Below are positions 10,685 to 19,151 of a DNA stretch of 20,035 nucleotides, piece after piece. Position 1 is the stretch's first letter. Every line of letters begins with the position of its first letter. The translations under genes and the position numbers were made by a program. The stretch spans positions 1 through 20,035 of the forward strand of contig LRSR01010724.1 of NCBI GenBank assembly GCA_001579985.1. Reading direction: 5' to 3'. Source of the DNA: Hypsibius dujardini (lineage: Eukaryota > Tardigrada > Eutardigrada > Parachela > Hypsibiidae). The notes under the pieces are model-generated. The model was not told the origin of the DNA. It was given only the letters and a program-made list of their open reading frames with translations, and made no database searches.

Positions 10685-11708
10685 TAGGTCTCACAAATCT
10701 CGTAGTTTGTACAAAGCTCTGACTCTTGACAAACCAAGCTATAATAGCGCCTGAATATTGTTCCAGTCTTCCCACAGCCGTGAAACGTGAAAGTATATGT
10801 TTCGCAATTCTTCGCAAAAATGCTAAAACTGTTACAGTACTATTATTGGACACATATTTCGCCGTGTTTTAAAATAATCATATTTTATTCTGGACTTTTA
10901 TTCTGTCATTTATTTTTAAAAACTTACAGTTTGCTCGCGTTTCGAATAAGAACGAATAAGGCGTATAAATTTTGAAAGCTCACACATCGCTTCACATAAA
11001 TTTAGACCAATAAAAAGAGTGGTCACGCGCCGGTTGGTTTTTTGGTTTTCTTTGCAAATATTACATTTTAAGCGAAAAAATGAAGTTTACCGAAATGGGT
11101 CTCCAGTTTTGGATTAAACCTGAAATTCCCTGGACGAGACCAGCAAAATTGTTAACAGTTTTGAATACTTCATTACAGTAATATCGAAATCAAAAATCTC
11201 CAGACCCATATTTTTCAATACCATCAAGAATTCAAATTCTCGTTTGTTATAGAAGCCACTGAATTTTAAGAGAAGGGACTGTGTGTTATAGCCCCCAACA
11301 TGTTTTGGTAGATACTCTTTGAAACAAGATCTAATATTTTGTCTAAATTATGAAAAAATAGACTTTGAATTCTACTTGTTTGCAGAACATGAATGCCTCA
11401 GTCCGACAGAATAGTTCGTCAATTTTAAACGTGAGTTTTCAGAATAAACGAATGTGCTGAAAGAAAAATGTTATGTGACAAAAAAGGTTGCGGGCATGGC
11501 AATTAAAAATTAATAAGATTGTGTGGGTTGTGAGCTTAGCTTTCCCAAAACTAAATCAATTGTGTGTAGAGAATCGATTCCGCCCAAACTTAGTAATTAT
11601 GTGGCTGGAGTTATTCTAATCAACAAATCATCATGCGCGAGTTTAAAAATTGTTGCGATTCATATAACCGCATCCGCTGTTTTGGGCAAAATGTTCGCCT
11701 TTTTTTAG

Positions 11709-11830
11709 TCACACAAACTTTCCTCTTCGTTACACAAACTTTTTTCTTCGTCGTACAAAATATGTCTGTCGGTTGCAAAAAAGTTTTGCACGGTTTTTCA
11801 TCACACAAAATATGTGTGGTGTTTGTCCTT
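11709..11830. repeat. Right subterminal ACACAAA/TACAAA repeats
   Basis: Two near-identical 21-base units (ACACAAACTTTCCTCTTCG and ACACAAACTTTTTTCTTCG) are followed by GTACAAAATATGTCTG and CACACAAAATATGTGTG. They lie near the right end of the 9277-11944 element. The 111-residue plus-strand frame across them (11633-11968), rich in TQTF and FF, is an artefact of the repeats. Confidence 0.6.
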
Positions 11831-12497
11831 AGAGACAAAAAATTCTACTTCAGATACTATTTGTGTGAACAGTACACGAATTTGTTCTGCATTTTGTGTG
11901 AAAGGAATTCGGGTCGGACAAAGGCCAAAAAATTTTTATTCTGGAACTGGTGGAATTTAAATAGCTGATTACTGGAGGTCTCTGCGCGGCGCATGTCTTC
12001 GCTGAAAGTTCGCCAAAGCTTAAAGTAAACTCAGAGATATCCATCTGAAGCTCCAGAATAACGTGAAGGAGATTCCTATGCTACCAAATGAATCGCACTT
12101 TAGAGCTCACTAGACTTCTGTCTGCCTATGTGATAAGGGACCGGAAACAATAGTTTGTTTACAGGTTAAAGTATTACCGACGGGAATGAAATTAATGAAA
12201 TTACATTAGAGATTTTTAAGGTTACGCAAAAAGGCTTGACGGGTTTCCATTGACAAATCAGCGGAGCAATAAGAAAAATATAATAACTCATTAATACTAC
12301 TGACGGACTGGTTAGTGCAGGACGGTTTCAGTGGTGAAATTTGTTGTTTTTAATCTCTCATTTCTACTCGAAATCTGTCTGGGTTTTTTGTTACTCCCTA
12401 ATTATTTTATTCATTTGTTCTTGGCTCACATTGTTTAGTGACCATGTGTTACTTCAGTGATTGTGAGATTGAGGCAAAACGCTTTAATCAAATATTT

Positions 12498-12503
12498 AAT
12501 AAA
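12498..12503 (+). promoter_or_regulatory. Conserved poly(A) signal, copy C
   Basis: An AATAAA here sits in a block (about 12370-12515) aligned with B positions about 17690-17875, where the hexamer is conserved in the same context (ATTTAATAAAG). It is the best candidate 3' end of the ancestral receptor gene. C itself is a pseudogene. Confidence 0.5.
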
Positions 12504-12504
12504 G

Positions 12505-12744
12505 TGCCACTCATTCCAACGACGAAACAAATGCAATTTGCTTTGGCTTGGAAGTGTGCTTCAGTTTCACATTTTACAAACCAGATAATGGACAGCCGCT
12601 GATCCGCGACGACCACTTTCAAGTGCTGAACGGCATTCTTTTACCTGCAACGAAAACATTGAAATGTCATCTTTTATTGTTTTGTCTTCAATGTTGTCTT
12701 CAATGTGACCTTATGATTACAATTACATTAGGCGAAAGGTAGGC
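12505..12744. other. Short spacer before unit B, nothing recognised
   Basis: The spacer lies between the C remnant and the start of similarity between units A and B. A 64-residue open frame (12548-12742) has no recognisable motif. The promoter of gene B should lie here or further upstream, inside the C remnant. Confidence 0.4.
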
Positions 12745-12764
12745 GCTTCCGACATGCTCCGCTG
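12745..12764 (+). other. Probable 5' non-coding exon end, gene B
   Basis: This matches 345-364 of unit A and is followed by a strong donor, GTAAGG, at 12765. The acceptor is the pyrimidine tract ending in CAG at 13003. An upstream ATG at 12754 would read through the splice and end at a TGA overlapping the main start codon. Confidence 0.45.
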
Positions 12765-13035
12765 GTAAGGTTATGATACCAAAACAGCGTCATATCATAC
12801 TAACACATCTATATTTCAAGGAGATTGAAGCTCTTTACATTTTCAATGAGATCTTTTCAAAGGTCTCATATACATGTAGACCATATATACGTAAGTGAAG
12901 AATGTTCCTAGTCATTTCTCAGGATACAGTGCTACGCTTTTCTATTTCCCATATTAACTTGCCATATACCGCTTCTTTTCATTTGCTCTCTTTTCATTCT
13001 CAGCCTTGAAGAAAGTGATACACGCAGTAAGATTC

Positions 13036-13378
13036 ATGTCGCCAGGTGAATACATTTTTAAAGGATTGGTATGGCTGTGCTGCACGACTTCGATCCTTTG
13101 CTTGACCGCAAAACCTCTAGACGTATTGGTTGTGACCCCGGGTTTGACGGGGTTCTCCACGACCGCGACCATCACTACAGCTGGGCCGGGATTCCAGGTG
13201 GCATTGCATCGCTTGAAGGCGGCTTATACGAATATCGCATTTTCGCACGTCTACCTGTACAATCTTTCGATCACTGACTGCGTTACCTTCGCAAATAATG
13301 CGCAATACATCCTGTCGCGATGGTACTACGAGCAGGGCGGGGACCGCAGTCCAATGCCAATATATATAGTCACTCCCG
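13036..13378 (+). CDS. Gene B exon 1: signal peptide and first PBP1 strand
   Basis: 343 coding bases, as in A, with donor GTAAGG at 13379 and phase 1. At the position of A's upstream ATG (617), B has ATA (13018), so translation should begin at MSPG. The hydrophobic core FKGLVWLCCTTSILCLTA precedes KPLDVLVVTPGL. Confidence 0.8.
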
Positions 13379-16300
13379 GTAAGGGCCGTTGCAGGGCAAA
13401 CAAATGGGGATCTTTTATTATTAAGCGAGCCGTATGCTGTGTGTTTATAATACCCGTTTTATTGCCATGTCTTCTGCTGGTGTAGTAAAAAAAACTTCCA
13501 CTTCCCAGAATACAGGAGCTGATGAATACCAGTATAGCAATTGAGTGAAAAATAATTTCGGAGGACTTACCAAATTAAAATAAGCGACTGAAATACCGCT
13601 TGAATAAAGTCTCTCGCTAAACAGAGGACTTTTCTCTCGAGGGGAAGGGCAGTTCTGAATAAAACTAAAATTCCCCCCCCCCCAAGGATACAGCCCCAAA
13701 AAAAGTAAACCTATCATTCTAGTGGCACGTTGCATTTCGGTTAGATTTGGTGTTGAACAAATGCCCAGGGCGAATTATTTTTTCAAATAGATAAAAACGT
13801 GCGCCTGGACCAACTTCGCTAACTAATGAGGCGGAGGCACATCTCATAGCTCCTCCCCTTGTCGTTACACCTTTAACAGAGTTTTCAAGCGCTCATGTTA
13901 GTTTCAGCATGTATGAAAATTATTGCACAACTGAATCATTGAAAATTTGATTTCTATGTTAGTACATTCCATATTATTCGCAGAGGATCATCTGTCTCAA
14001 GCAGCAATTTATGAAAATTATGGTTTTGGTTTCGGTAATTTAGGATGCTTCGAGCCCGGTTTATACAGCCAACTTGCGGCGGCTTGGAACATGTTTTTTA
14101 TTACGACGTAAGTGAGAGGTCATTCCGAACTATAAGCTTGTTTGAGATAACGTCTCTAAGTTTAGGACTACGAAATGTCTGCTTTAATCGGAATTTTGGA
14201 TGTGTTTATCAGTAGTACAAGTGATCTCACCCGAGACAAGTCCATAAGCCCCACATGGATCAACACCAACTTCTTTCCCACCATGTATTTGGGGGAAATC
14301 TTCTACAACCTCTTCTTGATGCAGAACTGGACATCAGTTTACGTGGTGCAGGACCTCGATTCCCTTCCCTCCCATCAGTTGATCTTCGAAGCATTGGAAA
14401 AACTGGCCAGGTCAAAAGTTCAAACCTACCACAATCAGTATTCTTCGCGGAAGGGGGGCCTTGACTTTCAAGTATTGCTCGAAAGATTTGCGACGCAAAG
14501 CCGAGGTTGGTGACAAACAGACAGACAGATTGACTGACGAGCAGACACTTCGATTGTGTACTATGCAGGCTTGCAGCATTGCAAAATTTGTGTATAATAT
14601 TCATTCAGTGATGCTCTTCCTTGCCCAAGCGTCTCAGCTTCGCCTGCTACTGGTACGTACATTGGTTTTCATTGAACGAATGTTTTTACGAAGCTGCTCG
14701 AATCAGCAGAAATGGAACAGACAACGACCAAAACTATTTCCTGATATTGACATGATGCTAAATTTTCACGATACAGCTGTCGGCGGCTGCAAGAGGCCAA
14801 ACAACCGGAGAATACGTAAGGATTGACCACACTTACTTGCTTTTGTTAGACCGGAAATTTGTAAAGATTGTGGAAGTGTCTGCCGCTTTTTCAAACAAAA
14901 ATAGGTATTTATTGCCGCTGTGCCGTTTCCGTACAAAGCTCAGGGCATATTTACGTGGCAAACCTTCGATCAAAACGACGAGGTAACATTATTTGCCTTC
15001 CATCGTCTCAAATCACCAATAAAATCTCATAAACCTCAAAATTCTCTCCTTTCTCCGTCTTGAATAGATTATACGGGCAGCTTACCGTAGTGTGATCTTT
15101 GTGACGATGGTGGATGCGAGTCCGTCAGGGCTTCACGTAACCGAAGCTCAGTTGGACGAGCTGAAATCCAAATGGAACGCCGAATTCAAGTCGAATCCCT
15201 TTTACGGCAACCAGGACCTAAAGAACGAACCTGTAAGACCCAAGTCTCAGGTTTAATCACTTTTTTCGTTTGCCTCGCAACGAGATACGTTTTCAGTCGA
15301 TTCCCCATCTGGCGTCTGCAAATGCCGCTATGGAAATGCTCGCACAGGTAGCAGGAAAAAGCATTTCCGTTCTAATGTGGCAACACATTCGTAGTGACTA
15401 TTCATATGTAAAAAATGCGTGTTCAAACAGGTGCTCAACGAGTCCATAGCAGACCCTGATTTTGATCCAAGAAACGGTCGTGCCCTTGCGCGTCGTTTTT
15501 TCAGTAGAACATTCGATACGAGCAGTGGTCGAATCAGTTTGGATCAGTTTGGTGATCGAACTCCATCTATTTCCGTCTCCTACTTCAACGACACGACTGG
15601 AGACTTCCAGGTAAGCGAATCCTTATCATAATCTTAAGATTGGTGTGTGCCTTTATACATTACTTCATTATTAAACTTTTAAGTTATAACTAAGCTGTAA
15701 ATTATTACATGCAGGTTTACATTCGATCAAACATCACGAATGGCGACTACCGATATTCCGCTGTCAAACCGGTCAGCTGGTTTAACGGATCGTACCTTCC
15801 CCCGAACGAACCGATGTGCGGTTACATGGGAGACAAATTAGAGTGTCTCCCACATACAGGTAATCAAAACCGCTTAACTTCTCGAGCGAATTTATGATAC
15901 TGTACTGAGTTTCGAACAACTTCAGCAAGTCTTTTATAATTGTTAGGGTTTCAAACCAAGGAAATCTTTGCCGGAGTGGGTGTGGCTGTTGTCGCCCTCA
16001 TCGTTGGAAGTATTTGCTTCGCTTGTCTTATTCGGTAAAAAGAATATGGATATTTCTTCCTACAGGAAAACCTGCTAACTTGGGGCGATTTTAAGAGACG
16101 GTTTTCAAAACGTCTCCAATTTTTTCCCTATTCTAGTTCAACATTAATAATGATTTAAAAAATTTATTTTAACGGCGAATCTCTGAGAACCTTTTTTTAC
16201 GAAATTTCAAAGTTACAAAAACACTGAAATATTACGTTTTTCTTGATCTTGTTTGGTTCTTTTTGAAAACTGTTTATAGCTCCGCCCCTTATCTCCGCCC

Positions 16301-17560
16301 CCTAAAAATCTTTGGTTGGCTCCTATCAATTTGAAATGAAATTTTGGATAGGGTGGTGTCAAAATATTCACATTTAATGCATTTTGAAGAATCGCCATTT
16401 TTACAGTGAAAATCAAAATCAAATCACCCTCCGTTCCGAAATAAGTGCTCCACATGGAGATGTGTCCCACTTGTCATGCTGCCCTCCGTCCCCCCGGGTC
16501 CTGAGGGGCACCCCAATTTGCCCCAAGCGACCAGTCCCTGACCCAGCCACTGGTCCTCCCCCTCGTTTCCCTTTTTTAAAGGCGTTTAAATACAGAAATG
16601 AATAGAAAACAATTACATATCCACATTATTGTTCATAGATTCGACTTAATTCTAGTCGTTTAATTTTAGTTTGCACGACTAAATGTTGCCTTAGAATTGG
16701 GCACCTCGTTTTACAGTTGTTATTTAGTGAGCGGGGCATCGCCAAGTGCCCCAGTCACACAGGTGCCCCACATAAGAACTTCCAGCATGTTAAGCCAGTG
16801 AACCGGACCGTTCCAGACAAAGGTGCCCCACTTACACAATGGCGCGCTTCAGAGGTTTTACTGTAAAACTAGTGCCCTCAAATATGCCACCTAGCAGGAG
16901 CGGAACTTTTTCAAGGCACTTTTGGGGGCGGGGGGGGGTTGAGGAAGTTTATCTTTTGAATAGACATAAAGGTTGCAGGAGGCAATCCTGTTCTAAACTA
17001 AGAGACTGGGAAAAAATTAGGCTCTCCCCAATCCTCCCTCCAGTTAGGATTAGGGTCCCAAAATTGTGGGCAAGATATTAATTGAATTCCATGGAATCAT
17101 GAAACTGGTTCTGCTTGGGTGCCAGGGGTTAACGTGGGGCAGGGGCACCCCTTTACTTCTAACCAAAACCTCAGAGAGAAGTACATGAAATTCCCCGTTC
17201 AATTCCTAGGACTTATTTTTTTTAACGAGGCATTTCACCTCCATGGAATTCCACGGAATTGAAAGTTATTTGGAACCCGGCCTATCCCTGCTCTCGATGG
17301 TTCTAAGGGGCGACCATTTAAGGGGCGCCCATAATTTGTGGTCCATTTGCTAGTCAAACAATGATACGAATCATCGCCCCTCCCCCGCAATTAATTACGC
17401 TACTGCTGAACCTTTTTTTCTTCAACTAGAAAAAGAGCGTTGACTTTGACTTGATCCATATTTGTCCCTTGGCAGATCTCTGAACAACAACGGAGCCACC
17501 TGGTGGACTTTGAATAGCAGATTACTGGAGCCCTCTGCGCGGCGCATGTTGCCCCTGTAA
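13036..17560 (+). CDS. Receptor B: ANF-receptor ectodomain, one TM, short tail
   Basis: Coding join: 13036-13378, 14044-14107, 14213-14505, 14609-14652, 14777-14815, 14905-14982, 15068-15232, 15297-15347, 15431-15610, 15715-15859, 15947-16034, 17476-17560; 524 residues. The start at 13036 is the only in-frame ATG after the 13003 acceptor. The layout is as in receptor A: signal peptide to about residue 25, PBP1 fold, Cys82/Cys116 pair, QNWTSVY, LSAAARGQTTGEYVFIAAVP, NEPMCGYMGDKLEC hinge and a helix in GVGVAVVALIVGSICFACLI. Tail: RSLNNNGATWWTLNSRLLE and a few more residues, then TAA at 17558. Exons 1-11 match A in length and phase; differences cluster in exons 1 and 3. Sequon N384 of A is lost (NRT to SRT). 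A type I plasma-membrane receptor without a catalytic domain is the simplest reading; a longer form spliced from GTAATT at 17556 to exons I cannot see is possible. Confidence 0.85.
13379..14043 (+). other. Gene B intron 1, no other gene seen
   Basis: 665 bases related to 978-1611. It contains a run of C near 13673-13682. A minus-strand frame of 96 codons (13445-13735) is not kept in A and is taken as chance. Confidence 0.6.
15947..16034 (+). CDS. Gene B exon 11: transmembrane helix
   Basis: Enters in phase 1 and leaves in phase 2 at donor GTAAAA (16035), exactly as in A. GFQTKEIFAG is followed by the hydrophobic span ending at CLIR. Substitutions relative to A are conservative (I/F, L/I, M/V, V/L, L/F, G/A), which fits selection to keep a membrane helix. 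Confidence 0.82.
16035..17475 (+). other. Gene B intron 11 (1.44 kb)
   Basis: Collinear with 3918-5814 but shorter. It carries repeated GTGCCCCAC motifs near 16750-16830, a G-rich run near 16924-16938 and the TAGCTCCGCCCC motif at 16277-16288. Plus-strand frames at 16384-16605 and 16839-17081 are not conserved in A. No coding sequence is recognisable. Confidence 0.6.
17476..17560 (+). CDS. Gene B last exon: short cytoplasmic tail
   Basis: The acceptor CTTGGCAG ends at 17475. The exon completes Arg497 and adds 27 residues with the conserved TWWTLN-xx-LLE core. The first part (SLNNNGAT) differs strongly from A and C (SRALKEAN), while the second half is shared. The TAA at 17558 aligns with AAA in copy C, where the frame continues for several residues. 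Confidence 0.7.
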
Positions 17561-17875
17561 TTTTGCCAAAGCTTAAACTTAGAGATATTCATCTCAAGCT
17601 TCAGACTAACGGGAAGGAGATTCCTATGCTAGCAATTGAAAATGAAGCTGTTCAGTACAGGATACAGGACTAAATGGCAAACTTTTAATCTGTCAATTCT
17701 GCTCGAAATCGGTCTGGGTTTTTTATTATGCTCTTGCCTACCTAATTATTTTATTCATCTGCTTCTGGCACACATTTTTCAGCGAACATGTGTTAATTCA
17801 GTAAATACGTACTTGTGAGATTGAGGTAAAACGCTTTAATTTAATATTTAATAAAGTTCCACTCATCCAACCCTA
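17561..17875 (+). other. Likely 3' UTR of gene B
   Basis: About 315 bases from the stop to just past AATAAA (17850-17855). Parts match copy C (GGAGATTCCTATGCTA near 17617 and 12069; GTCTGGGTTTTTT near 17713 and 12378; the AATAAA context). C has about 200 extra bases in the middle. A lacks the block entirely. The transcript end is inferred. Confidence 0.45.
17850..17855 (+). promoter_or_regulatory. Candidate poly(A) signal of gene B
   Basis: AATAAA in the context TATTTAATAAAGTTCCACTC, conserved in copy C at 12498-12503 although the surrounding DNA has diverged. It lies about 290 bases after the gene B stop. Confidence 0.5.
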
Positions 17876-18377
17876 ACGCTTACCTCATAAATGACAAAAA
17901 CGACATAACTTAAGTCCAAAATAAACTTCAAAATTGTTTCGAAATGTCACACATTAAACCTTTTTGGAGTCGCTTACTAAACATAGCTTACTTTGCTAGT
18001 TATCAAGGGCTGAGCGGGTCGACCCCTTGATTGTTTGATTGGATTAACGGTTTCTCTTAAAGTTTGCCTTCCCATCAATTGGTTTTAGAAACAGTGTAGG
18101 AAACAAAGCCATTTTACGAAGATAGCGGATAAAGTGACTGAATTCTACAAAACTCCAAATGGTATAAGAGCGGAGCAAAATCATTTTTAATGTAGAGAAA
18201 GTATCTCTGCTTAGACATGTTTATGCGATTTTTTTCCAAATTCCTGCTACATCTTAGGGAACAATTAAAGTGGGTTTTCTTTATTTTGTGTTATGCGAGA
18301 ATTGGTTTATTTCTTATTTTTTTCCGAAACAGCAGATCTGATTTCCAGCCCGAAACCCAATGTGAAATCATGACATA

Positions 18378-19151
18378 CAAGGGGCAAACCATAAATAGTG
18401 TCACTTAATGTTTTACTCTAGGGCGCGAGACTCTTTTTTATTCTCCCGGCTTGCCAGCATAAACAGGGGACTTGCACGTTAGCCTTTCAAGTTTTACGAA
18501 TCTAACTTTAAGAGTTTGGAAGCTCTGATTTATTTTTGGAGATACACTTTCGAAAGTGTTATAGTTGCATTTGACTGTCAGTTTTCGTGCACCACTAAAT
18601 ACATTAGGGAAATTCACGACGGTAAAAAATGCAAGATGTACTCAGTCCTACTGGTGAACTGGCATCGATTGTATCCAAAAAAAGCCCTACAAAAGAAATA
18701 AAAGTTCGTAATTAACGTCGAGGTTCTCCTTGAGTTCAATCAATCAATCAACGATCAATCAATCAAGCTACATAATTAAGGCTGTAAAGAATGCTCTCGG
18801 TAAGGTTTGGTTATCTGCATGTTTCTTTTCTGCTCAGTGAAAACACAGTTTGTGCATTTCCTCATTCAGATCTTTGCATCTTACATTATTAGTCTTAGGT
18901 CGGATTTTTTTGTTCAATAGGTATTCTTTATTAAATATAAGAAATTATGGTTCCGATTTCCTACAATCAGGTCAAGCAAGCATGACTCTATTAAAAATAT
19001 TTTTACTCCTCGAGTTTTGATTAGATTGCTACAAAACCCTTTGGAATCAATTAGCGAGAGGTTGATGTTTATTATCATAGCTAAAGATTTAAAAAAATTC
19101 AATTAGAACAGGGATATATACCAAGTGACAATACTTTCGGTTTGCCCCTCG
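18378..19151. mobile_element. 774-bp non-autonomous TA-flanked transposon
   Basis: The left end starts CAAGGGGCAAACC at 18378; the right end, inverted, starts CGAGGGGCAAACC at 19151. The similarity extends to about 29 bases (24 identical, reaching TGTCACTT). TA flanks both ends (18376-18377 and 19152-19153). Unit A has the uninterrupted site at about 6133-6148 (CATGATATATGAACAGG). The two open frames inside (18516-18701 plus, 18914-19102 minus) show no transposase motif. The TA duplication and repeat form suggest a Tc1/mariner-mobilised, MITE-like element. Confidence 0.85.
18736..18768. repeat. (CAAT)n simple repeat
   Basis: Two short runs of ATCA/CAAT units separated by ACG, inside the 774-bp element. 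Confidence 0.8.

Larger units (their letters stand above)
9277..11944. mobile_element. 2.67 kb DNA transposon splitting copy C exon
   Basis: The boundaries come from the exon it interrupts: GCCAAC at 9271-9276 continues as (AAC)TGGTGG at 11945-11953, as in the intact exon of A. The AAC at 9274-9276 and 11945-11947 is an apparent 3-bp target duplication. The ends are imperfect inverted repeats of about 18 bases (left CCCTAATACGAATTTATA; the right end inverted reads CCAGAATAAAAATTTTTT). Left-end CGGACAAA-like motifs occur at 9313, 9349, 9394 and 9412, and one at the right at 11915; ACACAAA-type units cluster at 11709-11760. No transposase is recognisable outside the nested element, so it appears non-autonomous. 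Superfamily not identified. Confidence 0.7.
8747..12505 (+). pseudogene. Receptor copy C: broken 3' end only
   Basis: From TTTGAATAGACA at 8747 the sequence follows the 3' part of receptor intron 11. An intact acceptor (TTGGCAG to 9251) and exon bases 9252-9276 follow, giving SRALKEAN. A transposon interrupts the exon at 9277-11944. The exon resumes at 11948 with TGG TGG (WW) and reads WWNLNS, then TGA at 11966. Past that stop the frame runs through LLEVSARRMSSLKVRQSLK to a TAA. None of the ectodomain exons is present upstream. Left of the insertion it is closer to A; right of it only B can be compared. Disabled by insertion, nonsense codon and loss of the 5' gene. Confidence 0.8.

Noticed and set aside
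11633-11968. 111-codon plus-strand frame with repeated TQTF
   Set aside because: It runs through the ACACAAA subterminal repeats of the transposon and into the split receptor exon.
17636-17818. Hydrophobic 60-codon frame after gene B
   Set aside because: The aligned part of copy C does not keep the frame; it fits a 3' UTR better.
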